Assembly: GCA_905250025.1 (NCBI GenBank) | Contig: CAJNOJ010000079.1 | Span: forward strand, 187,597-251,596 | DNA length: 64,000 nt | Source of the DNA: Adineta ricciae | Taxonomy: Eukaryota; Rotifera; Eurotatoria; Adinetida; Adinetidae | Reading direction: 5' to 3' | Part shown: positions 25,312 to 36,283 of the stretch, in pieces | How the letters are laid out: every line of letters starts with the position of its first letter | Position numbering within the stretch: the stretch's first letter is position 1 | Program-made: the position numbers and the translations under genes | Notes under the pieces: model-generated | The model's input: the letters and a program-made list of their open reading frames with translations, nothing else | Databases searched by the model: none | What the model was told of the DNA's origin: nothing

Positions 25312-28300
25312 TTATTGAGCTGTACGAAATTTTTTTAGGAGCTGTTCGACGACGGCATCTAGTTCTGCTTTGTATATCTTTGATGGTAAAACAAAAACAA
25401 TAAATATCGACATTGATGGTGCAAACGAAAGGAAATAACCGATTAGAAGTAACCATGGTTTTTGTGTTGATCTCATACAAGTGCGTATGAATGAAATGAT
25501 CAAACGAGGCAATGTTAATAATATTAAAATAAATGGCGAATATAAAATATGTCGATGTTGTTGAATTTGGTATCTGAGATGATCTTTCAATGTTTCTCCA
25601 CGTTGAACTCTACGTCGTCTGTATGCTAATTTTATAATGATCCAAAGAGAAGATATAACATTAATGGTAAAAGGTATAAGGAAATGAAAAAGAGTTATAA
25701 CTGAATTGTATTTTTCAATCAAAGATGAATATCGAACGAAACACCAAATTCTATGTTCATCAATATCGAAATCATCGATCAACTCGCGACGAAGTGGTTC
25801 ATGCATATGTGTCGACGTGACCAAGATGATTATAATTATGATGACCCGTTTTGAATATCGAACACTTGTCGTTCTTCGGAACCGAACACCCATAATAACA
25901 CTGAACACTCTTTCAATTGCTACACAGCAATTCAACCATTCACTTAACGCGAGAAATATTCGAATAAGAATATCTACTATCAAGCAATTCCAATGAAGTA
26001 ATGTTCGATTGATAATGAAAGACGTTTGAGACATAAGTAAAAACCAAAACTTATATGTTAAAAGAAGTATCGTTAATATTGAAACAATTGATGAAGATAG
26101 AAGATAATAACCACTTCCTACTCTTTTGACTTTACTTCGACGGAATGTGACAAATGCTAATAAACCATTGCAAAATCCAAGAAGGAAAAGAGTCGAACTG
26201 ATAAAAATACTTATTTTGATGAGTAGTGATTGCCGACCAATGGAAACTTTTGGTTGAATATGATACGCAAGAATTGTATCAAGTGATAATATAAAACCGC
26301 TCGTCGAAAATTGACATTTGTTACCATAAAAACAATCCTGGCAGATACAAGTCCATTTGCTTGGACAGGTCGCATTATTTCGAAGACATCGACCTTGATT
26401 TTCACAGTAATTATAATCTGAACAATCATGATTGATTGTATGGTTAAATAGAAAACAATTGGCAAATCGATCTTGATCACACAAGCACATATGTTCGGGA
26501 TCGTAAAAGCATTTTAAGTCGAGATTTTGTCGGCATAGTAATGGATAATATTTTACTCGTCGAAAATATTCATAATGTCGAAGGCTTTCATTCAGTTGAT
26601 CGATGGACAAACAACGTTGTTCCCTTTGTATTTTTGTACGAATATATTCCGAAGGTTCAAAGACTTCTCGAAGAATTGCTAAATAGTAAGAATTCGGATT
26701 TGGAATTTCTAGGAAAAGTATATGAAATGGTTTTGTGATATAATTTGTCAAGATTTCTTGATTCAGAGTGAATTTCTTCCATAAAATTTGTCTTTCATGT
26801 TCAGTATGATCAAATGCTGTGATGAAATGTAATAATAAAAGTGTTGTAGCAGATCTTATTTCATCATTTAATACTATATCAATACGACTACTTTGGATTT
26901 CACATCGTTTTCCTGAATAATCTTCCGAACAGAAACAAGTAAAGTCATTTAAAGCTATTCGATCATCACTTGGAACACATATTCCACCATGTTCGCACGG
27001 ATTGTTCGAGTTTGCTTGACAAATCGAATGGTTTAAATAACAATATGAACCAAATTTATTCAGCCGACAAACGCATATCGATGATGTTAAACAGAATGAA
27101 TCATTTGCGCAATGGCATTCATGTTTAAAGTTACAATAAGTACCGGAATATCCTTGCTCACATAGACAAAAACTCAACGACTTCTCATTGATGTAATTCA
27201 TACATTTACCATGTTCGCCACATGGTGAAGTGCATATATCACGATTTTGCAAATCAGGAATAGTAATTTGTGCTGCAATTCGATTGACGGGCAAAAATTG
27301 AAAAGGTATCGGTAGATGCCAACTAGCCCAATAGGTTAAAGATGTTTTCTCATAAATATCGATACGAATTGAATAATTCTGTGTTAAAGATTTCGGCCGA
27401 TCTGGATACAACAAATAAAGATTATACTTCTTATTACAATCACGCGCAGGCATATGAGTAATTCGTTCGTGATATGATCCAATTTGTCCGTATTCATTAA
27501 TAAGCATGATAATCAATTCGAACATAGCCATTTGAAATGTTACACTACGCCATACGATTTGAATAGTTAAACTAACACGTTGATTTTGCCATTGACATTG
27601 CGATCCAAAATAATTTGGTGGACAAAAACATGTTTTTGTTTGATTTGAACCCTGTAATGCGAGAATACCACGATGACAATATGAAATGGATTCAGTATCG
27701 ATACCGGTTAGGACTCTTTTAGTTGGATTCGCGGTTTGCGATAGAACGAGCTTCGAATGATTGACTGGCGATGAAGGCAAATATCCTAATCGAGATGTTT
27801 TGAGAAAACGAGGAGTATTTTCCGGAAAAGGATTAAAAGTATGCCTACAAAAATTGTCGTCATTCGGAATCAGTTTGGTCGGGTAATCGATTGCCCAATA
27901 GAAATAATATATCGAAACATAAAGACAAATATTTTCGGTGGTTGACGAATTCAATCGGCAGAGTTTCTCTAAACTGACACATTGACTATGATTCCAAGAG
28001 AAGTAATCTTCACTAATATCGTCTGTTCCATTATAAAAGTAAACACTACGTTCTACAGGTAATGTATCACATGAATTGGAATATTTATCGTACATATTAC
28101 TCAACGGTATACAATAAGATCTTCCCAATGTTCCGTTGTGGCATTCGAATTCATTCAAAGAGCAGTTCGAATCTGGACAATTAAGTTCATCGATACCATT
28201 GGAACAATCCAATTTCTTATCACAACGTGTGTAAGTATTATTACAAGGCCACCATTGGCAATTTGTTTCATCTGTTTCATTCAATGGATAGTAATAACTA

Positions 28301-30024
28301 GCCATATCTTCATCTCGATCACATATGTGTGGATAAGTTATTAATACAGAAAGTTCTTGGGTATAGACGAATAGTTCGTCTTCATTATCAGGACAGCTTT
28401 CTGTTACATCACCCATTGCAACTTCTAGTAAACATTTCGTTGGATCTGATAAACATTGAAATCGATTTGAATCGTTCAAATGACATGTATTAAATTGTTC
28501 ATCTTCACCATAATAACAGTCAACGTGACCATCGCCAACACGATTGTAGGAAATACATTTCATGGATTCATTACAATAGAAATTCGTTGAATTTTCACAG
28601 GACAAATCGATACCCTTTGTTCGACAGTAATAATTGTAATGTGCAAATGCACTAAATACTTCATTAAAGTCGGTTAATTTATAAACTGAAAAATTCACAG
28701 GGGAAAAACACGTTAATCCATTTATATGTTGAATGGGACGTATTTCCATTAACAATACAGGACATGCTTTTGCTGGAAAGCATACGAGATCAGGTTCTAT
28801 CGATATTTTGAAATCATCAACTGATCGATTCGTAAAATAAACAAATTGAAAAAAGTCGAATAATTTAGGAACGGTAGGTATTACCAACCATTCCGATTCA
28901 CAATGTTCAGACAAAGGTTCACAATCTTCGTTTCTAATATCTTCTAAAATTGGGAATATTTCTTCACTTGAGCCATCTACACCTCGAAACCCAAATGTTC
29001 GATTGGCATGCAGTGCACAGTAGAACGCTTTTTGGCAATCAATACTTAAAATATGTTCCATGTTTGTAAGCAAAGCAATCGATACTTTCTTGTCTTTCTC
29101 GTTTGCACACACTGATCTACTATCTGGTAACGCACTATTTTGAATATAGTTTCCTTCATCACATTGAAAAAAATTCGGATACCGACCAATGATTTCGTTG
29201 CATCGAAACGGTGTGTTAGATTCACAATTAGAGATTCTTAGTCCCGTATTAAGGAGAATGTATTCACCTTCATCACTTCCATCAAGACAGTCAATACTAA
29301 ATGTGCCATCTTTTAAAAAACTGCGTGGAATACATTGCCCACCATAATGGCATCGGTATTCGTTTTCATTACATTTCGTCATTTCTAATCGATCGCAAAA
29401 TTCTTCATCTGCACCATCTAAACAATCAAATTTTCCATCACAAATATCGCTCCAATGAAGACATAATGGCCATGATCTTCCACTGCAATTCGTTAGAAAT
29501 TGGTAACATGTTCCATGAGAAATATTTCGTTTAATCCCATCTTGCTTTGCCTTGGTCATATCAATAATCGTTTCGAATGATAACTTTTCGTCGAAAACAA
29601 ACCTATATTCACACATTGAACCAAACCAAGGTATTGAACAATTATGGAATACATCAGATTCGTTGATAAATCTTTCATAATCTTCTGCAATATCAATAGG
29701 TGAAAACCACTGAAGTAATTCTTCACTAGTTATATGTTCATTTTTCAATTGTTTAAAACTGTATGTTTGTACAATATTTTCAAGAACGGGATGTCGAAGT
29801 TTACCTTGCTCTTCATTTTCATCGGGTCGCCGACAATAAGGAATTAGATTATCGCTTTGTAGATAGACTTTTCCAAGTGCTTTTCCACTGTCGACTAAAT
29901 GAGCGTACAAACAATCGTAGATTCGAGAGGAACCTTGAAGAATAGTTGAATGATAAATAAAATAAGATGTGTCTACTGATATGCATAGACTGAGAACGAA
30001 GGTCGTCGTTAGTATAATTATCAT
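25312..30024 (-). CDS. Large LDLRa/EGF ectodomain receptor with seven membrane helices
   Basis: A single 1,570-codon exon. Signal peptide: residues 1-20 (IIILTTTFVLSLCISVDT). The ectodomain holds LDLR class A units (~180-250: CLHWSDICDGKFDCLDGADE, then RCHYGGQCIPRS with DCLDGSDE; more at ~490-660, e.g. DCYYGEDE, LDCSNGIDELNCP). An EGF-like/laminin-type zone with Cys-rich units follows (~830-850 CFCPPNYFGSQC; ~985-1110 CGEHGKCMNY, CLCEQGYSGTYC, CEHGGICVPS, CFCSEDYSGKRCE). Seven helices occupy about 1266-1560: TM1 IFISSTLFLLGFCNGLLAFV, an ERV motif after TM3 (CVAIERVFSV), a TM5/TM6 loop rich in Arg, and TM7 LLLIGYFLSFAPSMSIFIVF. The C-tail is short and basic. The architecture is a GPCR-like surface receptor; the ligand is unknown. 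The whole family is typical of bdelloids. The lack of introns over 4.7 kb contrasts with the ACSL and cadherin genes. Confidence 0.88.
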   Translation of the reverse strand: MIIILTTTFVLSLCISVDTSYFIYHSTILQGSSRIYDCLYAHLVDSGKALGKVYLQSDNLIPYCRRPDENEEQGKLRHPVLENIVQTYSFKQLKNEHITSEELLQWFSPIDIAEDYERFINESDVFHNCSIPWFGSMCEYRFVFDEKLSFETIIDMTKAKQDGIKRNISHGTCYQFLTNCSGRSWPLCLHWSDICDGKFDCLDGADEEFCDRLEMTKCNENEYRCHYGGQCIPRSFLKDGTFSIDCLDGSDEGEYILLNTGLRISNCESNTPFRCNEIIGRYPNFFQCDEGNYIQNSALPDSRSVCANEKDKKVSIALLTNMEHILSIDCQKAFYCALHANRTFGFRGVDGSSEEIFPILEDIRNEDCEPLSEHCESEWLVIPTVPKLFDFFQFVYFTNRSVDDFKISIEPDLVCFPAKACPVLLMEIRPIQHINGLTCFSPVNFSVYKLTDFNEVFSAFAHYNYYCRTKGIDLSCENSTNFYCNESMKCISYNRVGDGHVDCYYGEDEQFNTCHLNDSNRFQCLSDPTKCLLEVAMGDVTESCPDNEDELFVYTQELSVLITYPHICDRDEDMASYYYPLNETDETNCQWWPCNNTYTRCDKKLDCSNGIDELNCPDSNCSLNEFECHNGTLGRSYCIPLSNMYDKYSNSCDTLPVERSVYFYNGTDDISEDYFSWNHSQCVSLEKLCRLNSSTTENICLYVSIYYFYWAIDYPTKLIPNDDNFCRHTFNPFPENTPRFLKTSRLGYLPSSPVNHSKLVLSQTANPTKRVLTGIDTESISYCHRGILALQGSNQTKTCFCPPNYFGSQCQWQNQRVSLTIQIVWRSVTFQMAMFELIIMLINEYGQIGSYHERITHMPARDCNKKYNLYLLYPDRPKSLTQNYSIRIDIYEKTSLTYWASWHLPIPFQFLPVNRIAAQITIPDLQNRDICTSPCGEHGKCMNYINEKSLSFCLCEQGYSGTYCNFKHECHCANDSFCLTSSICVCRLNKFGSYCYLNHSICQANSNNPCEHGGICVPSDDRIALNDFTCFCSEDYSGKRCEIQSSRIDIVLNDEIRSATTLLLLHFITAFDHTEHERQILWKKFTLNQEILTNYITKPFHILFLEIPNPNSYYLAILREVFEPSEYIRTKIQREQRCLSIDQLNESLRHYEYFRRVKYYPLLCRQNLDLKCFYDPEHMCLCDQDRFANCFLFNHTINHDCSDYNYCENQGRCLRNNATCPSKWTCICQDCFYGNKCQFSTSGFILSLDTILAYHIQPKVSIGRQSLLIKISIFISSTLFLLGFCNGLLAFVTFRRSKVKRVGSGYYLLSSSIVSILTILLLTYKFWFLLMSQTSFIINRTLLHWNCLIVDILIRIFLALSEWLNCCVAIERVFSVIMGVRFRRTTSVRYSKRVIIIIIILVTSTHMHEPLRRELIDDFDIDEHRIWCFVRYSSLIEKYNSVITLFHFLIPFTINVISSLWIIIKLAYRRRRVQRGETLKDHLRYQIQQHRHILYSPFILILLTLPRLIISFIRTCMRSTQKPWLLLIGYFLSFAPSMSIFIVFVLPSKIYKAELDAVVEQLLKKFRTAQ

Positions 30025-31184
30025 TTTGTAATAAATGGAAATATTTCAGTGCAAAAATGAGCGTTTCTTTATCAAACTTTCAGAAGCATATGCGTATACA
30101 TTCTTTTCTGTTCTATATTTTAATGTGCTTCGCAAAATCATAACTTGCTGCATTTCCTTTACATGCACTCTCCGGAAGGAAGAGAGAAATTTGTTGTAGC
30201 ATCTGCGTATAAGGCGAACAAACGCGACATTGCAAATGCTCGTATCAATACCGAATTTCTAATATAATGATATGAACTTATAGTTGAAGTTCATTAGCTG
30301 ACTGCAGTTAAGACATACGAGTGTTTCTCATTCTTACCCATCGTAAATGTTATTGGGGTTCTGAAAAGAAATATAGTATTAGCCCATGTTTGCTATTGCG
30401 GTCAGATTGCGACGCAATGATCGCATAACCTCTCATTCCCTCGACTGAAAGGCGGGTCATATGAAAAAAAAAATTTGTGGGTTTGTGTCAGGGCCAAAGG
30501 TCAAAAAAATATTTTTTAGAAAAAGCTCAACGCTTCATAAAACATGGTTTGGGAGGAGTCTTGGGGCAGGATATTGATGGTGGAGTAATGGACGGGATGA
30601 GAAGAACTGTGGCGGCGACGCCAAAGGTAAAAAAACACTCCCGCCTTTTCCGAAATGCTTTAATTTTTTAAAAAAATCGTTCGAAATGGGTTCAACCATT
30701 GACCGAACAACGCTTGCATATCCGAGAGAAATGCCGTACTGCATTAGCTCGAAATTTACTAAATCTCTAATTTGACTATATCAGTAGTGTATTGAGGAGT
30801 GGTACGAGGACTAATGAGATGTTCTTTCGTGCGAAGGGAGAATCGTATGAGAAAAGGTTGTTTGAATGGTGTGTGCTTGCATCATGATTCAAGATCAATA
30901 TAAACAGAAACTTCACGAATAACGTGGGGAGATAGCTGAGACTGATTGGTAGCTATCGTAGATTACAAAACTGACCAATCAGGTGTCACGCGATGTAAAA
31001 AGGCTGAGAAATTAGGTATGTGTCTAGGATGCATGAATTAGGCACTGAATATCTTAGATGCTTTTGTCGTATGACAAGAGTCGAATTAAAAGTGAATCAG
31101 TCGAGGGCTTAGCGAGTCGGCCTCGGCGAGCGTTACTTGTCTCTATTCCGACTCTTTTGCACCAACTATTACAATCATAAGTGG
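30025..31184. other. Intergenic, transposon-scarred
   Basis: No gene supported. The two overlapping small frames at 30477-30744 are unsupported. A perfect 9-bp inverted pair (CTGATTGGT...ACCAATCAG) lies at about 30939-30979. At 31108-31140 there is a copy of a short dispersed motif with core GAGCGTTACTTGT, shared with 35948-35981 and 43913-43945. Confidence 0.4.
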
Positions 31185-31192
31185 TGATCAAA

Positions 31193-32343
31193 TAGTAGCG
31201 TAACCGGGAAATTGGCGGTGGGCAGGCTCAGCCTCACGCCCTCCTATCTTTCTAAATTTGTTTAGTATAAAATCAACATGTGCCAGAGGTACAGAGGGTG
31301 TAAATCTTGATCGTGAAGAAGTGCTATGCTATTCGTTTATTTTAAACCTAATTAAAATGTACATCACTGTGTAGCTCTACTTCAGCAAAATTTCGACTAT
31401 TTTTGTGCTTTTCAGCAAAATGATCAATTACGTTTTCAAAACCCGCTACAAAATCACGTATAACGACAAAAACGCACAAATCATTCGGTTTCATGTCCGA
31501 CACACTATTGTGACGAAGGATATTTCCGTAGTCAGAAAAGATCGCTATATGAAGACCTCTCGTTTATTAGATGAAAAACGTTACATATATATGTGTGAAA
31601 ACGGTTGTCAGGAGAACAAGGAATGGGAGAGATCCAAGTGATGTCATGCATACATGTGAGAAAACGAACATATACATATGACGTCACAAACACATGATAC
31701 GAGAGAATGGACAAATCCATGTATATATATGTGACGTCATGTGAGTGAACCAACATCTGCTATCAGCTGTTTGACTGACATCCTAACACTATTCCGCCTT
31801 TTTGTCTAAATTAGCTTCATCTGGTTGAATATTCGTTCATACATCATAGAAGGGATAGAAATTGTTATTGCAACGAGAAGAAGCACTGTCAGCTCAGGAA
31901 AAGTTGGTTTTCATGGTAATAACTCGGTGTATAAATCAACAATGTTATCCATTGTTTTATCTTTCAACACAGGCTTCAGAACCTGTATCTTGTTGTACAA
32001 AGCTGAAAAATCAACATTTGTTTGTGTTCCCAATGGTTGAATCGATTTGAGGTGAAGAAAATTATTACTCTCCGGACACAGCGCCGATATGCCATTCAGA
32101 ATAAGAGTATTGTCATCAGAAAAGCGATCATTCACCTTCCACAGCATCGAATCAAATATAAGATAGAAAAGAATCGTTCTATAATCATCTTCGCTGTTCT
32201 GCATATCACTATGGGTGACTGTGGGTGCAATGAAAAAGTCTTTGGAAAAATTTGTGTGTGGCAACTCGAATTTCCGGTGGGCAAGCTCAAACCTTCGGTG
32301 GACAGGCTGAGCCTGCCCTGGCTACCTCCTGGTTACGCCACTA
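31193..32343 (-). mobile_element. hAT-family DNA transposon relic, 1,151 bp, with 8-bp TSD
   Basis: The left end begins TAGTAGCGTAACC and the right end, read on the minus strand, begins TAGTGGCGTAACC. Subterminal sequence also pairs (GGCAGGCTCAGCCT near both ends). The element is bracketed by perfect 8-bp direct repeats TGATCAAA (31185-31192 and 32344-32351). An 8-bp duplication and this TIR style are diagnostic of hAT elements. Inside is only the C-terminal part of a hAT transposase-type gene on the minus strand, so the element is internally deleted and non-autonomous. Confidence 0.88.
31755..32264 (-). pseudogene. hAT transposase (ZMYM1/DUF4371-hATC type) C-terminal fragment
   Basis: A 117-codon open stretch (32264-31911) contains a pattern typical of hAT/ZMYM1-like proteins: LFDSMLWKVNDRFSDDNTLI, ISALCPESNNFL, VDLYTELLP. 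After a stop, and in a shifted frame, the hATC dimerisation region is readable: VAITISIPSMMYERIFNQMK, then LI, a TAG at 31806-31808, and TKRRNSVRMS. The catalytic N-terminal half and BED/TTF finger are missing. It sits wholly inside the element at 31193-32343 and cannot make a working transposase. Confidence 0.82.
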
Positions 32344-32351
32344 TGATCAAA

Positions 32352-33159
32352 CCACCTAAACTATTCTGCATTATAATCTATCTTGTCTTATTTATTAAAT
32401 GATCAGAAGCACACTATTTTCACAACAGAAGCATCTGTAACAAGTGAAATAATATTACCAGAAGGGCCTGATCGGCAGAAAGATCCTGCTTTTAGCGATA
32501 ATTACGCTCACCTACCATTATTCTTCAATTTCCAAGAACAATAGCCCATTTTTCACTGGCCCATGGCTGATTAGCAGCACCCACCAACCTATTAATTACG
32601 CAAAATGTATAAAAAGCACTCACATATGACTCATCAGCGATGTCCAGCTACCTATAATTCATCACGAACGGCCATATGATACTCAGTACCTGAAAAAATA
32701 GTATCTCGAACCATATTAACGAGAAAAACTGGGATCTCAAATCTCATTGGTTAAAAAAAGGTGACTCATTCTTTCGATCACTCATCTTACTGACTCATAC
32801 ATATGATAGGTACCACTTACCGTTCGAAGTTCATCGTTGTAGCATCAAGTGGTATGGTATTTGAAAACTGAAAAAATAAACTTGAATGATTTTCGCATCT
32901 CCTTTTATACTCGACTGCTAGCACTAACGGTTGTTATTCAAAATTCTCCAATAGATGAGTTAGACAAATGCGGTAACTGCGTCTCAGATGCGCACAACTG
33001 CGATACAGTAAGCGCAGTATCATTTATGTGATAGCTGTGGCGCAGATGCGATCGCAAATGCGACGCAGTCCTGGAAAAAGAGGCGACATGGGCTCATTCA
33101 GCATCCAACTAAGTCTCCTGCATAAGCGCTATAGTCCAACAACGAAACTACTGTACCTT
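32352..33159. other. Intergenic
   Basis: No gene. A curious cluster of GCG-containing 6-8-mers (for example GATGCGATCGCAAATGCGACGCAG around 33047-33070, written here in pieces) has a weak echo near 30398-30425. It might be ends of an unrecognised repeat. Confidence 0.3.
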
Positions 33160-33690
33160 TATATTTAATTTGTCGTTTATTAGTCTCGAGGGTGTGAGGG
33201 TGATATTCACCCAAACTATTTTTGTGTCCGTTAACGCTAAGAAAGTCAGCCAAGATGTGCTAGATGCTGTAAAGCCCGAAAATCCGCTCAAAGGTGATTT
33301 GCGTTCAAGTCTGTTGTTGATTTCGAGGAGCTAAAGTAACACTAATATGTTGGTCGCAACCGATTAAAAACATTTTCACGTCATATATACTGAGAAAGCG
33401 AGTGTATTAGTAGAATCACTCACTGTGCTCTATTGTCGGTCTAGAATATAACTGCTGAAAGGCTTATTTGATTGTGATGGAGTTCCAATGACGTATTGTT
33501 ACGTCAGAATCTTACTGGAACTCAAAGATCAGACTGATTGGATATCTGACTCTGGAATTATTGAGAAAATATCGATAATTCTCTGCGTTTTGTTTTTGTT
33601 TTGCATCTGATACATTTTTTGCAGTCTATCTAACTTTCGAATAATATCCGAAATGTTCCTATTGATTTAAGTCTGTTTTGTGTTTTACAT
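33160..33690 (+). repeat. Old dispersed repeat, copy A
   Basis: Colinear with 41783-42450 over roughly 500 bp. Shared landmarks in order: a GGTGAxATTxACCCAA box, a CGTTAACG box, AGATGTGCT, a GAGTGxATTA box, GGTCTA(G/T)A with CTGAxAGG, TACGTCAGAATCT versus CACATCAGAATCT, AACTTTCG, ATCCGAA and TTGATTTAAG. It is diverged, with small indels, and lacks the MITE present in copy B. No coding capacity. Probably a non-autonomous transposon or retroelement fragment of unknown class. Confidence 0.65.
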
Positions 33691-33747
33691 ATGCATTGAT
33701 TAAGATCATAAGCGATAGTTAAAAGGATCGCTCTAAATAAACTACAA

Positions 33748-35856
33748 GATTTACTGTCGAAACATCGAAAAACAGAATGTCGAAAAGCAAATATCGAACA
33801 AGGAAAGTGTCGAAGAAAAAAATGTCGAAAATTTCGAGGTATCGAACACAAATAATATCGATTTCTTTTTCGTCTGTAATCTCTGTCCAGGGTTTACATG
33901 TACTGTACAACACATATTTCGAATTTGTCGTTCTAATAGCGAATATTCTAGAATAATAGGAATATAAAGGATATATGAAAACAAAGAGTACAAATAACAC
34001 ATTCTCTTATCATCGCCTACATATGCGTTCGACGATTTTATACATACAATTTTTCCATCTTACCTATTTGACGTTCATTGTACGATGTTTGATGCTGTTG
34101 ATACCACGTCTTTTGTTTCTTCTAACAAAGGTAATCCTATGTTGGTAAAAGAAGGTTTTATTTATAAAAGCAGCAAACAGACATTAACGAAGATCTACTG
34201 AATCTGCAAAATCAAAAACTGTAATGCAAATATTCATACTGATCTCAACCGTAATTATATGCAATCAAATGGTAAACATAATCATCTCGTTCAACTAGAA
34301 CAAATCGGAGTTAAACTTTTTCAAGAAGCTCTTAAAGTACGTGTTATCAATGAAACAACACCGATTTCGAAGATATTATATGATGAAGAGATGGTTAAAG
34401 CTCATTTATCACCAGAAACTCTTGCAAATGTACCACTGGTTTCCAGTATAAGTAATATTTCATTGTGAGAATTTTACGTACTTTTTACTATGATTTTTTA
34501 AAAATAGATTCTGCATTGAATCGAACACGACGAAAACGTACACCAGTTCTTCCAACGTCTTGTTCATTTGATATTATTCCTGATTTATAACAAATTCACG
34601 TCTGCTGGAGAAAAGCTTTTATTTTGCGATGCCTTGGTTCGTCGCAAAACAAGAATGATATTATTTGATAGCTCGATTATTTTCATGGATGGTAAGTTTT
34701 TAGCAACGCCGTCAATGTCTGATCAAGTATGATAGATGTTTTTAGTATTGTAGAAAATAATTCTTTTTAATCACAGATCTTTCTTGTGTGTGTGATCTTT
34801 TACCAGATCGAAAAAAAAATCAACGTACCAACAACTTTTTAAAGAATTAAAAAGTATTGCGGCATTGAAAAACGAATTATTTCAACCTGAAAGAGTTGTT
34901 AATGATTTTGAAATCGGTTTGATATTAGCTGTAGCAGCTGAAGTGAGTCATGATATTCACATTGTGCCAAGCTGTATTTGTTTTATATTTTAATTTCCTC
35001 AAGCTATTCATCAAGGTTGTTATTTTCATTACAATCAGTGTCTTAATCGACGTATTCAAAGTTTAGGCTTAAGCACAACTTATGCTGAAGACGATGAAAT
35101 CAGACCATGCTGTCGTAAATTAATGGCACTTTGTCTTTTGCCACTTCAAGAAGTTGAAAATCAATTTTATAACTTACGAGCATCATTAGATTCACGATTA
35201 AAGCAGGAACTGCGTCAATTATTTTTATATTTTCAAAATCATTGGATGATTGATGTACCACTCCAAATGTGGAATTTTCATGATACTCCACATCGTACGA
35301 ACAATATTTGTGAGGGTATGTCATTCCATTCTCTTTGAACATTCGAACATGTTCTGTTTGTTTAGCTTTTCATGGCCGATTGAATAGACGTATGAACGTT
35401 CTCATTCAAACATATGGTCTTTCATCAATTGTCTTATTGGTGAAGAATGCCGGTTTCAACACTTATATAGTCAAATTAATGCCGGTACACAACAACTGCC
35501 AAAAGCAAAGGCAGCTGATACAATGCAAAAGTGAATCGAGACTTTAAATAGTCGATATAACAATCAGGATATCAATAGTGAACAATTGTTAAATGCCTTA
35601 TCATTATTGGTCGGAAGGAAAAAGTAAAAATCGGTGTGAAACTTGTGATTTAGGACTGTACACGTTCTTTCATATTTTTTTAATTGTGTATCGTCTTTAA
35701 TAAAAATTTTTAATACAGAATAAAATATTTACTACAACGATAATGCGTCTTTTTTAATTTTCTATAGAAGAATATTCTTCGATATTAATTTTTCGACATT
35801 CTTCCCTTCGACATTAATTTTCGACGTTTTGACTTTCGATCCTTTTCAATCATACC
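33748..35856 (+). mobile_element. Mutator-like (MULE) transposon relic with subterminal repeats and putative TSD
   Basis: The FLYWCH/MULE pseudogene is flanked by two zones of clustered short repeats in inverted orientation: TGTCGAAAA/ATATCGAA words at about 33757-33850 and their complements (TTCGACATT, TTCGATATT) at about 35773-35850. Just outside are direct repeats AACTACAA (33740-33747 and 35857-35864), a plausible target duplication (MULEs make 8-11 bp). The ends are only weakly similar inverted repeats, so boundaries are tentative. Confidence 0.6.
34085..35627 (+). pseudogene. FLYWCH zinc-finger / MULE transposase-domain gene, decayed
   Basis: From ATG 34085 a FLYWCH-type finger is readable (KEGFIYKSSKQTLTKIY, TGA at 34199-34201 in place of the usual Trp, CKIKNCNANIHTD, NGKHNH). 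Then come ETTPISKILYDEEMVKAHLS and LVSSISNISL. Later pieces match the MULE transposase core: KLLFCDALVRRKTRM, IIFMDG, LLPDRKKKSTYQQLFKELKS, ERVVNDFEIGL (catalytic-Asp region), AIHQGCYFHYNQCLNRRI (the CxxH part), EVENQFYNLRASLDSRL and MWNFHDTPHRTNNICEG. Plausible introns are 34942-35002 and 35315-35365. Frameshifts near 34590 and 35400, an internal loss near 34665, and a TGA at 35532-35534 break it. The C-terminal end, LLNALSLLVGRKK, is still visible. Bdelloid FLYWCH/MULE genes are mostly transposon-derived. Confidence 0.8.
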
Positions 35857-35864
35857 AACTACAA

Positions 35865-36283
35865 CAATTGTTTTAAATTATACTCCTTGTGTAATTAAAA
35901 CCGCGGTTTGTTTCTACTCACCCTCAAATGTAGTTCACTCAGAAAAAGAGTCAGCGAATTCATCCGATGACCGTTACTTGTATTACCTGAGAAATGTCGA
36001 CAAGACAAAGTTGGAAGAAAAAATATCCAAGTTCTTAACTGAATTCTTATCTTCTTTACCTGTTTCGAGTGTAGTGGAGTGGCTTTTTTGTGAGTGTTTT
36101 TCTTATCTTCTCTACTTTTTTTGTGAGAGTTTGTTTAAGAACCAACAGATAACAGAAATATTTTTCTCCCCGAAAAGATTCAAGAAGAGAACGACGTCAT
36201 CCGCTGTCGATATAAAAAGAGAAGCGAATTTCTTCATTTTCACAAAAAAAACAAATACTGTGAATTTCAGTTTATTCAACAGA
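35865..36283. other. Upstream region of ART-TPR gene
   Basis: An open frame continuous with the downstream gene starts at 35978, but these 102 codons are Phe/Lys/Ser-rich with no family match. A splice-acceptor-like TGAATTTCAG ends at 36270, 13 bp before ATG 36284. I therefore treat this as promoter/5' UTR. The dispersed GTTACTTGT motif copy lies at 35948-35981. Confidence 0.5.

Noticed and set aside
30477-30744. Overlapping frames on both strands upstream of the hAT relic
   Set aside because: Mutually antisense, short, and Gly/Pro-rich by composition only.
35978-36283. N-terminal extension of the ART-TPR protein from the ATG at 35978
   Set aside because: No family match, low complexity, overlaps a dispersed repeat motif, and an acceptor-like TTTCAG lies just before ATG 36284.
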